64,000 nucleotides of DNA from Schistosoma mansoni (lineage: Eukaryota; Platyhelminthes; Trematoda; Strigeidida; Schistosomatidae). Positions 35,500-48,846 of this stretch are shown here, piece after piece; within the stretch, counting starts at the first letter, position 1, and the number at the start of each line of letters is the position of its first letter. The stretch lies in NCBI RefSeq assembly GCF_000237925.1, contig NC_031495.1, positions 1 through 64,000 on the forward strand, in the 5' to 3' direction. The translations under genes were made by a program, and so were the position numbers. Below the pieces are notes generated by a model, which worked only from the letters and a program-made list of their open reading frames with translations, ran no database searches and was not told the DNA's origin.

Positions 35500-38400
35500 T
35501 TAATGTACTACGTTGAATCACAGGATGGGGTGTCAAATTAATAGAGCCCTATCAGAAATGAAGTATTTTTCACTAATAAATGTTGTTAAATTAGAAGGAA
35601 ACACTAATAATAATAAAAAGTATAACCACGTGAAAAAAAGTTACAACCTTCAAAAGAAGCGCCGACCTCATTTGAAAGGTGTACAGCTACCCACCATAGC
35701 CTGTGACAAAGTCGGTTTGATACTTGGTGTCGACGTCCCAGAGGCACACTGGGTCATCGATCAGCGTATCGGGAAACCTAAACAACCCTATGCCTCACTA
35801 ACTATGTTAGGATGGGCTTTATTTGGACCGACGGGTCAACTTGGTAAAACTTCAGCCTTCATAAACTGTTTAGAAGCAAAAAATTCCGTCGAGGAGGATA
35901 TTCTCAAATTATTTGAACATGAATTTTCTGAAAATAAGTACTCTGATAAAGTTACCATGTCCTTATGTGATAAGACCATTATGGAAACTACTGGCAAACA
36001 AACAGTATTACTTGATGGACATTATCAAGTGCCGATACCCTGGAAAGTTGATTGGCACTCACTTCCAAGGAATAAGCGCGAAATAGAAAAACGAATAATT
36101 TACCTACGTAAAAGGTTATTAAAAGACGAACAGCTTCGAAAACAGTATACTATTATATTAGCTACCCACGAAAGTAAAGGATATTTGTCTCGAGTAACAC
36201 AAGCCATCGAAGAGGAAAGGTATTTTATCCCAAATCATCCCGTGTTTAACCCTAAAAAACCAGGTAAAGTTCCGATAGTATTTGATTGTGCTGCTAAGCT
36301 GCAAAAACAGGTCTCTAAATGATTGTATACATTCTGGACCAGATCTTACAAACGACCTAGTGAGAGTTTTGCTTAGGTTCAGAAAGCATAAAATTGGGCT
36401 GTCAGCAGACATCGAAGAAATGTTCCTCCAGGTACATCTAACCGAAAAAGATACAAAGGCCTTCAGTTTTTTATGGTATCCTGACGGTAATCTTGACTCT
36501 TCTCCTGAGGTCTATGAGTTGCATGTACACCCTTTCGGGGCTACGTCCTCACCGTTTTGTGCTACTTATGCTTTAAGACGTACGGCTGCAGACCACCAAG
36601 AATTGTTCGATGCAAAAACACAGTCCACCTTACGAGAAAATTTTTATGTAGACGATTGTCTGGTTTCAGTAGAAACAGTATCGGAAACTGTCGAGTTGGT
36701 AATTAACCTGACAAGACTCTTAGCGCTTGGAGGTTTCCGTTTACATAAATGGGTTGGTAACGTAAATGAAGCGCTGAATGACATCCCTACAGACGACAGG
36801 CCAAACAATTTGGTTCGTATACCAGGTTCAACAGAACGTATACAGAGAACTTTAGGACTCTGTTGGCACACGCAATCTGATTGCTTTGCATTTGACGTAA
36901 ATCCCTGAACGCCCGGTTACTAAGAGAGGCATTCTATCATGTGCATCATCGTTATATGATCCGCTTGGGTTTTTAACGCCTTTATCACTTATACCCAAAC
37001 GAATTCTGCAACAGCTGTGTCGTAAAAACTATGGGTGGGATGAGATGATAGATGAGGAGTCACGGTTGAGTTGGGAAGGTTGGTTAGAAGCAGTTGCAGG
37101 TGTCAGAAACCTAAGGATACCACGATGTCTCAATATTGAGTCGTACGATGAAGGACAGATTTCTTTATATCTGTTTTCGGATGCTTCAGAAAGCGGTTAT
37201 GGAGCCGTAGCCTATATGAGATTACAATATGATGCAAGTATAACGAGATGTAGTTTCATCCTAGGCAAGTCTAGAATAGCACCCCTAAAATTTGCAGTGT
37301 TCCTCGCCTTGAACTACAAGCCGCAGTACTGGCAGTGAAGTTGATGAGGCAAATAGTAGAAGAAATAAAGCTAAAGGACATGACTGAAATCTACTTCTGG
37401 ACGGATTCTATGATAGTATTAAGTTACATACTTAATACGACGTCACGTTTCAAGACATATGTGGCTAATAGAATTAATTTTATTCACGAGCGAACTAGGC
37501 CATCTCAATGGAAGTATGTACCATCATCCATCAATCCTGCTGATCTTGCTTCCAGAAGAATATGTAAGTATGACCCTAACTGTATCGAAGCTTGGCTTTC
37601 AGGTCCCGAGTTCCTAACGACTGAGAAGGACAAATGGCCTGAGTATAGACGAGAAGAAATATTAAAACTCCCAGTCGAGCTAGAGTTAAAGAACGCCACA
37701 ACCTTGGACACCATGACTACAGTTTCTCCCCTTGATAAATTTATATCTTATTTTTCGTCATGGATTAAACTCAAACAAGGTACAGCTTGGCTCATCAGAT
37801 TCAAACGTTACCTCTACAATGAAACGATCGTAAGGGGACCCCTTACGCTTAACGAATTGGATAATGCCGAAAGAGACTTATTAAAATACGTACAAGAGCA
37901 AGAGTTTGCGGAAATTAGACAATGGATTAAACGACACAAGCATTCTGATAACATTCTGTCCAAAAATCATGTCATTAATAAGCTACGTCCAATCGTGATT
38001 GACAACCTGATTCGCGTAGGAGGACGTTTAAACCATAGTGATCTACCGGTAGAGCAGAAACATCCGATTATTCTACCCAGCAAGCATCCTATAACGGAGC
38101 TTATCATTCGTCACTACCATCAAGCTGACGGACACATGGGGGTGTACTACACACTAGCCGCCTTGCGCAAAAGGTTTTGGATCTTAAAGGGCACTACTGC
38201 AATTAAGAGGATAATACATAAATGTATAGGCTGCCGTATCAGATCAGCCAGGCCGATGTCACAACTGATGGGAGACTCGCCACCTACGCGGATAACACCC
38301 GACTTCCCGTTCGTAACGACAGGAGTAGACTATTTCGGCCCAATCATGATTAAGGAGGGACGCAAACCTCGAAAGTGTTACGGTTGCTTATTTACGTGCT

Positions 38401-39717
38401 TCAACACCCGGGCAGTTCACATAGAAGTTGCTTGCGCATTATCAATCGATTCCTTTCTAATGGCGTTGTCTCGCTTCTCAAATCGCAGGGGGGCGCCGAA
38501 GAAGATATATAGTGATAGAAGAAGCACATTCGTTGGATTAGAGAAAGAGATACAGCTTCTATTACCAGACTTTAAAGATAATAGAGCAGCTAAGGAAATG
38601 ATTCGTCGGAATATAGAGTGGCACTACAACATCCCTTACGCAAGTCATCGTGGAGGTATATGGGAAAGATTAATAAGGAGCATACGTAGAATTTTGAGTG
38701 CTGTATCTGGCGAGCAAACTATGTCCTACGAGACACTCACCACTTATTTGACTGAAGTAGAAATAATACTTAACGATAGACCTTTAGTTCCAGTTTACGA
38801 CGACCCAGAACAACTTGAGACATTGTCACCTAATAATCTACTTTTGTTAAGAAAACCTAGCGTTCATCAGATTGAAATAAGCCTACGTGAGCGTTATTCC
38901 CGACAATGACGACAAGCGCAACTGTTGGCAACTGCATTTTGGCGTCGTTGGATAAAGGAGTACTTACCACTTATACAGACACGAGCAAAGTGGACACAAG
39001 GGAGACGAGATCTACGAGTTGGCGATCTAGTTTTGATTATTGGAGACACCTACACACAAAATAACTGGCCTAAAGGCCTAGTGGTAATTATAAACCCAGG
39101 AGAAGATGGGCTAGTGAGACAAGCGAAGATCAGAACGTCGAGAGGCATAATTATTAGAGATATACGTAAAATTTGTTTATTAGGAGCGGATGACTGAACA
39201 GTAGAGGATAGAGAGACTCTTCAGAGTGACTGTGGCTAGAGTAAATTGTACCATTGTCACCTCTGAATGTTTTTACGTTAGTTCCCAATCAGCGAAAGTA
39301 AGGAAAGACATGCTGTCTTTGGGGGGCGGTGTTAAGTTTGTCTTACATTGTTCCTACTCGCTCTCCTTCCACTTCTTTGTTTATTGTTTTATACTACTTA
39401 TTTATATTCAGTAAGCAGTTGTATCCTTAACAATTTTCACATTTACGTTGTAACGCAAGTTGTACTGTAACATTCGGAAACGTTCCCATATATTTATAAT
39501 GTTTATTGTATTTGTCATTGTAATCACTGTACTTTAATTACTGTAAAGGTTATCCACAGTTGCGGATTTGTTTAAACGAAACAGTTTCCATATTGTTTGC
39601 TCTTGGTTCGAGTTTCGATTGTTCATAAACTGTTGTCCAATTTCGGCTGTCTTTGTACTATCGAAGCCTTTACTATTTCATTCTTGAACGACGCGTTAAA
39701 CGCCTAGACACCTCACA
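35500..39717 (+). mobile_element. BEL/Pao LTR retrotransposon relic
   Basis: Fossil element. Parts in order: a protease-like region (VGLILGVDVPEAHWV), reverse transcriptase with FYVDDCLVS, RNase H (LYLFSDASESGYGAVAY), an integrase zinc-binding region (HHYHQADGHMG...CIGC), an integrase core (TGVDYFGPI...), an integrase tail, a purine-rich tract and a probable 3' LTR of about 385 bp starting TGTTAAGTTTG near 39332 and ending near 39717. No 5' LTR was found; the left end abuts the two-ORF LINE. Most pol domains are well preserved, so it is probably fairly young, but it is broken in a few places. Family assignment (Sinbad/Saci-1-like group) is by motif. Confidence 0.85.
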
Positions 39718-39799
39718 AGTTGAGGTTTGTAATTAAATTTTGTGTTTTATATAATAATAGAACCGCTTTCGTAGACAAATCGTTGTTTCGGAACTTCGA

Positions 39800-40610
39800 T
39801 TGTGCGCGTATCTCAATCGGGTCATTTGGACGCTTCGATAGACTTAACACCTGGCAATTGCCGATAAACACTTCCAAGTGTATTGTGATGCATATTGGCC
39901 GCCAGGGTACAGATACATACATGATGAATAACACTGAGTTACCTATTGTCCAGGCACACAATGACTTAGGCGTCATCGTTAGTCATGGCTTGATGACTAC
40001 TGCACACTGCCGTGCAATAGCCGCCAAAGGATTTAGGGCTTTATGGTCCATACGCAGGGCTTTTAGGCATGTCGACGCTAAAACGTTTCTGACTTTGTGT
40101 ACAGTGTTCGTACGCCCTAAACTTGAGTACTGCATACAAACAGCTAGCCCCTGCCTAAAAAAAGACAGCGAACTCTTGGAAAGGGTTCAGAGAACAGCAA
40201 CTAGGCTGATTCTCGTAATAGTGAAGCTCCCATATGGTACTAGACTGACCAAGCTAAACCTATTCCCGCTGTCATATAGAAGAATCAGAGGCGACTTGAT
40301 TACAGTTTACAAATTGCTTAATGACAAATTTGCACCTGATATGCCCTCATTTTTCTTGTCTTCCAAAACAGAAAATCTACGAGGACACTCTAAAAAAGTT
40401 CACAAGCCCAGAATGAATTACTTGTCAGCTGACTACCGACTTTCCCATCGAATAATCAACGAGTGGAATTCATTACCTCAGCATGTGGTTGAGGCTCCAT
40501 CCGTCGACTCCTTCAAAAAAAAGTTAGATCAGCTGAGAGACCATCATTGCCAGGACTAAATTAGGCCATCAAGCCTCCTGTCCTTTCCAAACTGAAACTT
40601 AAACTGAAGC
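39800..40610 (+). mobile_element. CR1-like LINE, 3' part, plus strand
   Basis: A 5'-truncated CR1 copy. The frame is open from the region just after the RT catalytic box (LNTWQLPINTSKCIVMHIG) through VFVRPKLEYCIQTASPC, LLERVQRTATRL, LFPLSYRRIRGDL and NEWNSLPQHVV to a stop at 40559. The 3' UTR includes GGCCATCAAGCCTCCTGTCC. It is one of the better-preserved CR1 tails. It meets another CR1 of the same family tail to tail near 40620. Confidence 0.85.
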
Positions 40611-42490
40611 TTCAATCATATATTGAGGCAATAAATTCTATTATTTGGTTATTCGATGGGAAAGTCGATAGTCAGGTGACAAGTAATTTGTTCTGGGCTT
40701 GCAAACTTCTTCAGAGTGTCCCCGTAAATTCTCTGCCTTGAAAGACAGGGAAAGTGAAGGCACATCAGATTCAAATTTATCACCAAGTAATTTAAAATCT
40801 GTGATCAAGTTGCCTCTGGTTCTTCTATTTGACAATGGAAATAGGTTTAATTTAGCCGGTCAGAAATCATACGGGAGCCTTGCTATTTTAGGAATCAGCT
40901 AAGTTGGAGTTCTTTGGGCGGGAGTTAGCCGCTTGTATCCGGTACTCGAGTTTAGGACGAATAAATATTGTATACAAAGTCAAAAAGGTTTTAGCGCCGA
41001 CATGTTCAAGGGCCTTACGTGTTGACCATGGAGTTATGAAATCCGTCGCGGCCATCGCACGGCAGTATGCGGCAGTTTTTAAACCTAGTCTGACGATGGC
41101 TCGTGGGTCATTTTGTGTCTGGATGACAGGTAGCTTAATGTTATTGATCGTGTATGTATCTGTGGATTGGTGACCAATACACATCATAATGCACTCGGGA
41201 GCATTTATGGGCGGCTGCCAAATTCTAGACCATTCAGATAATTTCTGCAGGTAATTCTGATGCTCTAAATTGTCGCCCTCACTTTTTACTGCCCTCCATA
41301 TCCTGACATCGTTCGGCATATGACAAAACCGATAATGATAGGAGACTAGGAAATTCATTTGCGTACAGGAGGAGCAAAACTGACTCTGAAACTGCACCGT
41401 GAGGCATTCCGCTAAGCACAGTTCCCCAGCTAGATAACTTGTGGTTTACTCGTACACCTTGTTTACGCCCAATCAGGAAGTCCTTTATCCATGTCAATAA
41501 GGTCATCCTAATCCCTATATCACTTAACTTAGCAACTGGTTGTGAAAATCTTTCTCAAGTGCCTTAATGAAGTCAGTGTAAGCCACGTCTATGGGTAACT
41601 TCTAGCCTTTATAGGAGCGGTAGCTTTTGCGAGCTGTTAATAAGTTTGTGAGATAAGAATAACCTGTTCTAAAACCATGCTGTTTTTTGGGGGAAATCCG
41701 GTTTTTGTTTAGATACTTGGACAACTCCTTTCGAACAATCTTTTTTAAAATTCTAACCATCACGCTGGTTAAGCTTATAGGTCGATAATTCGGAAGTTTG
41801 AATCTCTTACCTGTTCAGAGGATAAGACTTTTAGCAATCTTCTAGTAATCTGCCTTGAGTTACAGATTGATTAAAATATATTCTTAAGGGATCTGAGGCG
41901 AAATTTACTGGTTACTGATTAAACTGGGTTACATTTCATCGAGTCCCATGAATGTAATTATATCAAGCCCATTTAGTGAACCAAAGACACTGAGTTCTTT
42001 AACAGTCACAGTGCAGAGGGTTTATATAAACCGAGAGGGAGGGGGTCTGTCTGGTATATATACTGCTAAAGTAAGTTGAGGATACCCGGGTTTCTCCACA
42101 AACGTTCTCCACTAGTGATGTGGTACTACTGTCTCCCCATAATGCTGGGATGTTGTCTCTTCCCTTGGTTCTATGGTTTACGTACGTATATAATCTTCTG
42201 GGCCTTTCTATCAACTCCTTACCATGCTTGTCTCCACACTATTTTCTGGGCTGGCAGAGGGTCGAGACACAAATATCTTGCGCTTCCCGACATTTAAAGT
42301 TTGTCTCTTCAGTACTCAGTTACTTAAATCCCTCTTATGTTCTTTTTCTCTTACGGAGAAGGTTGAGAGCCTTATTACTGAATCACGGTGGGGGGCTCTT
42401 TTGTTTAGTTCAGACAATGTGAGATGGAGTAATGTTTCTGCATCTTTAGTTCAACTTTCTGAGGATAATGGGTGTATAATTTCTTGTTGA
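40611..42490 (-). mobile_element. CR1-like LINE, RT and linker, minus strand
   Basis: Same family as 39800-40610. Read on the minus strand: a linker region (RTKGRDNIPALWGDSSTT near 42160), RT fingers (LPNYRPISLTSVMVRIL near 41780), KKQHGFRTGYSYL, WIKDFLIGRKQGVRVN, then the C-terminal extension (FIRPKLEYRIQA and LSPDYRLSHRI). Several stops and frame shifts are present, and the catalytic box is degraded. The 5' end is uncertain (42400-42660). Confidence 0.8.
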
Positions 42491-43659
42491 TAACCATACA
42501 GAAATACGAGTCTAGAACTACGTGGTTACTCTTACCTATGGCTTGCTACGTCAACTTTACAATGGGTCATTATGAGATCTGTAAAGATTATTCTGATTCA
42601 AGGTCGCAAATAGTCACTTCTTTCACATATTGCACTAGGCGACATGTAGCAACTGAGTAAACCAGCTTTTTTCCAAAGGAAACTTAGTCCTCGGATTTAT
42701 ACAGCCTACCGAAGGTGCTTTAAAGTTTTCTAAAAGTAAACATTGACCACTCGAAGACCAAGAGTTAAGATCTACGCCAACTGTCCTATAACAGCATAAG
42801 TTAACCAGAATATAATAACTTAGGCTTCTATATTGATAGGCTTTGCTTCTAGTTTCTTGTGATGAAATTAATGTTTTAATGAGTTCCGTATCACTTGCGA
42901 TAGCAAGTAGTTAACTGTTCTAGACGTCATTCCAAACAGAGTAGTAGCGCCATAATGCGTTGTGCTAAATAGATCTTTGAAATTTTAAATACCGTGCATT
43001 TTTCCGTATGCATTAAGAAGGGTTGCAAATACTCTGATTTACTGATTCAATTGCTCATTTGCTTGTGTGATTTATTCAGCTTCGCAATTCTCTAATAAAT
43101 CATACAAAAAACGATCGTACTACTTTGTTCATCGTTTCTGTACAGTCGGATTATCAATCAAATTTGCATGATTTGGCTATCATATATAACATTGATGGAA
43201 TAATAACTTATGTGAGTACACATACACAGTTTATTCTTATCGATATTCATACAGACCAAATTACACACTCCCGATTCTATCATAGGTTTTATTTCGTGAA
43301 GAAAGGAACACGAATCCCCTTTTCGGGAACTTCTTCGGATATTACTAAATAAATTATTAGTATGAATAGCTTCTAGAGTATTATTGTAACGGAAAGAAAA
43401 CGCTGAAAGCCCCTTCGCAGCATTTCTTTGGACAGTACTGTCATTTGGTTGTTTCTTCTCTCTGATGTGTATTTTAACCTTTATACAGATCTCTTTGAAC
43501 CAGATTTAGTGTTCTACTGCCTTCCTCGTCTGACCCTTAACTATGTGACTTTGACTAAAGACTTACCTTTCGTCACCTAATTTTCTGTTAGAGGTCACCG
43601 AACTATTGACATTGCCGTTGTGTATGACTAGGCTCAAGGTCACGGCGTAGTTCAGCGCG
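42491..43659. other. intergenic, nothing recognised
   Basis: AT-rich sequence with no supported gene. Short frames occur but none has a family signature. Confidence 0.45.
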
Positions 43660-44410
43660 TAACCGCTAACCTGTAGATGGCGTCGATTCGCGATCGACAA
43701 TGATCACCACTACAGGAAGATTACGTTTCAGATATTGAGTTGGGTCCCTCGGCAGGTCATAAACCAGAAGGCTGTTGTAGTAAGACATATTCGATGGCGG
43801 TATCGTGGTGTCGAAAGAATACCGAGACGTGCCAAAGCTTACGGGTGGAACTACCCAGAGTACTCGAGTTCGTGCAAGGTCACAGGCAGCGGAAGAAAGT
43901 GTATCCTTGGTACACTTAGACAAACAAGTACAGCAAAACAACCACCGATAAAATTGGTTATAATAATAATTGTTTCCATTATACCAATCGCGCTCTCGTC
44001 ACTAAAGTATGTCACTGCAAGTGTATCAGATAAAGCAAACCCTGACTATCATCAATGACTATTGATGCTGCGTAGGTCTCAAACTGACGTATAAACTCCC
44101 AGTACCCCCTGGCTGTCAATCGAAGTGACTCAATTCCACCCTAGGGAGTTCTAGACCTTCAATAACAGGTGCAAGTGGCTTGATGCGCTTCTCTAATATT
44201 TTGGGTTTCCGCTTCTCGTCTAAACTAGGATCTTTTGCATCATATACAGTCAAATCAGAACTAGCATCACCATCAATGTAATTGATACTATTTAAGTTTG
44301 AACCATGACACATAAGGGTATCAAAATCCACTCGCTTTGTCAAAGGGGATTCCCCATTCGATTTGGCTCCACTGACATCAACCAGCTTCGAGCTTGACAT
44401 TTATTGACGT
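43660..44410 (-). mobile_element. BEL/Pao gag-like relic
   Basis: Minus-strand fossil. An LPRVELSHFD block near 44120 followed by a GYWEFIRQFETYAAS-like block near 44080 resembles the start of the BEL/Pao gag domain. No pol domain or LTR was recognised with it. It is short, broken and appears old. It is not part of the 35500-39717 element, which lies on the other strand. Confidence 0.55.
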
Positions 44411-44535
44411 ATGCCCGGCGTCACGAACGAGGGACTAGAATATCCAAGGAAACGACACTTGAAATTCTAGGGGTAACCAAGATCGTTATAGCCAAACGAC
44501 TTCGTTCAGTCTGCAGATATTTGTTTAGGACCGTT

Positions 44536-45210
44536 GATTGAAGCGCATTTTTGGCCAGTTTGACGGTAGAACCTTCCACATAATCTTCAACAGTTTTATT
44601 CGTCCCCACTTAGAGTACGGAAACATAGTATTTCCTCCCTCCCTCCAAAAGGATAAGGTCACTCTGGAACGTATACAACGTCGAGCCACGAAATCAGTTC
44701 GGGGTCTCAAATTCAGACCTTATGAAGAGCGCCTCCAATCACTTAACCTTTACCCGTTAGAGTACAGGCGTCTTAGAGGTGATCTTCTTATGACTTATAG
44801 TATCCTTAATACTTCTGGTCATCCCCTTAAACAACTTCTTAAGCTTAGTCATAACACTAACCTCAGAGGTAACACCCAGAAATTGGAGACCCTACATAGC
44901 AGAACAGACTGCAGACACAACTTCTACTCCGTTAGAGTTGTCAAGTGCTGGAACTCGCTGCCGACTGAGCTAGTCCAAGCGACCTCCCAGGAGTCCTTTA
45001 AGAGGAAACTTGACTTATTCTTAAGGACTAAGGATAACATATTATTATGATTTACCAAACTCTTTTTTTCCTCTATTATCGTTCATATACCTAGGTTCTT
45101 ACCTGGAGGTATTGGTGATCCACTGCTACTAGACACGGAAGCCCGTTAAGCGAAAGCTTCTTCTATTCCGTCCTCAACCATTTGAACCATTTGAACCATT
45201 TGATTCCAAT
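44536..45210 (+). mobile_element. CR1-like LINE, RT C-terminus and complete 3' tail
   Basis: Same subfamily as 1441-2535. Open from LKRIFGQFDGRTFHIIF through IRPHLEYGNIVFPPSLQ, LERIQRRATKSVRG and CWNSLPTELVQ to a TGA after LRTKDNILL at 45050. The 3' UTR ends in three CATTTGAAC-type repeats (45180-45205), the tail expected of CR1 elements. It is 5' truncated at 44536. Confidence 0.85.
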
Positions 45211-46094
45211 CTAAGTTTGGAATGGCGTTTTGATGCATTCACTCGTTTCACTAGAGTAAAGAAAATGTTTAAAAAAGGCATAAAATTAAAATACTGGTAA
45301 AAATCCATTTAACTAACACAAGCACGAATTTAAAGGAGAGAACCGGTGTTTTGTTTGTTTCTGTCAGTTTGCCGTTGTCCCTTTCTGGCGAGGGTAATTA
45401 GGAATGTCAATGTCATCCTGGTAACTATGTAAGTGTTCTTTTGCATGTTTTGGAAACTGTTCGTTATACCCTGATAATTGGATCCAACCATGAACATTTT
45501 CGTTACAGACATTTCTTATCGCTTAGCTTCTTCTATCGTTAGTCGTATTGTGAGAGTATATTCTCAAAACATATTTTATAAAATGTGAATTTTTCAGTGT
45601 TTTGAGATACTGAATTTCTGCTGCGTTTATCATGTCAAAAACTAGATTTAAACTCATTTTAAACGCTTCTGGCCCTATTCAGGCTTACAAATTACCTTCT
45701 TCATACCTCTATATATCAGTTTACACTGACTAAAGCTTTTTGTTGGTGCACCAACGCATGCATATATGTGTATTCATATTTGCTGCTTTACTAGGCTCAT
45801 TAACCTTCCTGAAGTTTTGTTCTAACTATTGCTAGATGAAATTGCCGTCTCACTATTTAATAGTTGCCTTTGTGAGGTTATCGTTTTTCTATTTTTCGTG
45901 ACTAGCTTTTTCGAGCTTTTCCATGTTTTATCTACATCATACTAGTTGAGGTAGTCGTTCAAAATCATCAGGTCGGTTGGTCATCGTGCCTCTTTCCTGT
46001 AAAAGATGATTTCATGGAATGTGTCAATCTATCGCCGTCTGCGAATAAATGTTGCTGCAAACAGACTTCACCCTAGTTATGTAAAGAATGTTGC
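45211..46094. other. intergenic, nothing recognised
   Basis: AT-rich spacer with no supported feature. Confidence 0.45.
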
Positions 46095-46521
46095 CTAAAT
46101 AAGGCAATCCTTCTAGAAAAAGTCCTAGAGCTTCTCATTCTGATGAGGAAGTCGCCAAGTGAAAATGAATCCGTCATAAGTCTGGCATCAGATGAGGATA
46201 AAATTAAAGGTGTAATCGCTAGTAGTCAGCTCGGCTCTTACCCCTTGTCGAAAGGTTAGGACTCCCATCGTCAACACTCTAGGCGAGAAACATCTCTGTC
46301 TAGACTTTTGTTACGCGTAGTCGTTACAAATCACAAACCCTCAGGACAAAGAAAATACCACCTGTCGAAAGTGCACTTAATCCAGACGCTGCTGGTGAAT
46401 TGAATGAAACTGTACGATGTATGGAGGACAAAAGTTACAAGACAAATTGTATAACACAAATAAATAGGTTGGTTCAAAAGTCAATAAAAACAACTGTTGA
46501 AGGAGAGCTCTCGGTAGTTAG

Positions 46522-46938
46522 GCCCTCAAATACCCTGGCACGACCTCGCAGCGTGGTTTTTTACGAAACTGAGAGGACGAAAACTGAATATCCAGCACTT
46601 TAATTGGGTTAGTGAATCCACTCACAGGAATTGGAAAACCCTGATTCCAAACTAATGGTGCACATGAGCTCCAGAATCCTAAGGAGACAAATAGAGTCAG
46701 TCACCGACTATTATGGGACTGGAGCTTCTAACGTTGCTTCATTGCCTTGTGGATTAGACCTATAGGTCAAATGCTCAGAGTGTGACTCTCTGGGAAATCC
46801 ATCTGCTTTGGCTTGGAAATCCGGGCAATATCCTAGCCTTCACACGAATCGAATGATTTATGTAGCGCATATCTATTTGGTGCCTCCTTGTACCAATGTT
46901 TATGTTTAAGTAATAATAATAATAATAATAAAAACAGA
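46522..46938 (+). mobile_element. SINE-like element, RTE-tailed family (copy 2)
   Basis: Begins CCCTCAAATACCCTGG directly after the 13-bp sequence TCTCGGTAGTTAG (46509-46521) and ends in (AAT)n near 46930. From about 46575 to 46910 it is almost identical (about two differences) to 48499-48835. Its own right flank does not repeat the 13-mer; that repeat lies after copy 3 instead. Confidence 0.8.
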
Positions 46939-48420
46939 TACAAAACCAGATGAAGACGTAATCGCGCTTAAAAATAATATCACCACTCAACACTAGTTAG
47001 AGAACTAGTAAATATTAGGCAAACCCAAGCAGTTGGTTTATGAATGTTTAGGACTTCTAAACGAGTCGACAGACGATAATACCGAACAACAAACGACATG
47101 GAAAATCACAGAAACAGGAGGCTACGTTTACGCTTATAGTCAAAGAACTATTGAAAGTAGCTGAACAGTCCATGTTTTATTCAGTCTGTGTTGACAGAAC
47201 TGAAATTTACGTGATAAATTTTTATACTAATTAAGCCAATATTTATACTTTCTATAGTCCTGCTGTAAAATTCGTTATGTTGTGACAGTTCAGATTGATA
47301 AGTTTTCGTAAGTCTATGAATAACGACTACTCGGGGATAAGTTTGATGATTATCTTGGACCACATATGATGCTGAGTGTAAATAACGTCAACATTAGGTA
47401 ACTTATGAGATCTAATAGAGTATGACAAACAATACAGGATCTGGGACAAGTATACTTCTAGGGTAATGGTCACAGTTTATATCATTGGCAAGAAAAGATT
47501 CATGATATTAATTGTCGTGTGGACCTAACAACAGGAAATCGAGTTTAAATGAAAAGAAACTGGACAAAACATCTGTAAAACAACACAACGTCCAAAGTGA
47601 GGGGAAAACAAGAAATAAATAAGTCTTTACGATAGAAATCGGCCTTAATTTATGTTAATTAAGCATGTAGTTCCCTGTACAACTTAAATGAGCAAACTCA
47701 TTAACTGGTACGGTCTAGTGTGGTCGAAAAACAAACTCATCGATGATGCTGTCAAACGCCCACCACCTCGATTGGTCCTGACCTTGGTGTGACTATGCTT
47801 ACTTATTTTCTGAACACAAACCTTATTGAATTGTTTGCTGGCCTCTAGTTACTGCGCAGGACGTGATATTTTTGTCGCTTCAGTTTCTCCTTTTAGCAGA
47901 TTGAAATGATCTTTGTTTATGCACTACTTGTATTAATTTATATTCCAGAAACGGATTTTAGTGTTACAAACCAAACAAGTTAATTGTTTCGGCTTTGGTC
48001 GTGTCAAGACTGTGTGAAACAGTTTAGAGACTTATCATAAAATTTATCTGTAGAGTAATTAAATCCTACATATTCATTGTTGACTCTGGAAGCAGTCTTT
48101 TACTAACATTCCCTATGAAAACCAAAGTTCCATGTCGATGTGATAATAGAAATCGGATTCTAGAGAATTAGGAAATGGTTAGTGATAAACAGAATGAACC
48201 GGGAGTGTTGTTATATGAACATGGATATTTGGCTAATCTTACTCTGGGGAGATACTTTCGAAGCAATTTCAGAAAAGAATCAGACTATGATTTTCACAGC
48301 TCTTTGTATATCTTTCCAAGCAACATCTTGGTCCGTCTCGTTTTCAGAGTTACCTAAGTGTGACCTCAGTTGTTCCTGGGATCTACTTTTGGCTTTCTCG
48401 TTACTGGTTTCAACTCTTAT
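46939..48420. other. 1.5-kb segment trapped between two SINE halves
   Basis: No recognisable gene or element. It is bounded by two near-identical SINE copies and lies inside what otherwise looks like a single SINE insertion (same 13-bp target repeat outside both). Probably foreign sequence brought in by recombination between SINE copies, or an assembly join. Confidence 0.55.
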
Positions 48421-48846
48421 GAGCCACGTGCATACAACCACTGTCAGGGAAGTCTTACTCACTGCCTTCTAGTGGTGGAGGTGTTTACGAAATTGAAAGG
48501 ACGAAAACTGAATATCCAGCACTTTAATTGGGTTAGTGAATCCACTCACAGGAATTGGAAAACCCTGATTCCAAACTAATGGTGCACATGAGCTTTAGAA
48601 TCCTAAGGAGACAAATAGAGTCAGTCACCGACTATTATGGGACTGGAGCTTCTAACGTTGCTTCATTGCCTTGTGGATTAGACCTATAGGTCAAATGCTC
48701 AGAGTGTGACTCTCTGGGAAATCCATCTGCTTTGGCTTGGAAATCCGGGCAATATCCTAGCCTTCACACGAATCGAATGATTTATGTAGCGCATATCTAT
48801 TTGGTGCCTCCTTGTACCAATGTTTTTGTTTAAGTAAATAAATGGA
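48421..48846 (+). mobile_element. SINE-like element, RTE-tailed family (copy 3)
   Basis: Starts near GAGCCACGTGCATACAACC, lacks the first 100 bp of the family, and ends TTTAAGTAAATAAATGGA. It is followed directly by TCTCGGTAGTTAG (48847-48859), the partner of the 13-mer at 46509-46521. It is the same young subfamily as copy 2. Confidence 0.8.

Noticed and set aside
42076-42490. Overlapping plus-strand frames of 73-100 codons
   Set aside because: They are antisense to the linker region of the minus-strand CR1 LINE, which has clear family motifs.
43735-44058. 107-codon plus-strand frame
   Set aside because: It overlaps the minus-strand BEL/Pao relic and has no recognisable domain.
46130-46170. 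Hammerhead ribozyme core (CTGATGAG followed by GAAAA)
   Set aside because: The sequence between the two core motifs cannot form stem II, and stems I and III do not pair. Schistosome satellite ribozymes have clear stems.
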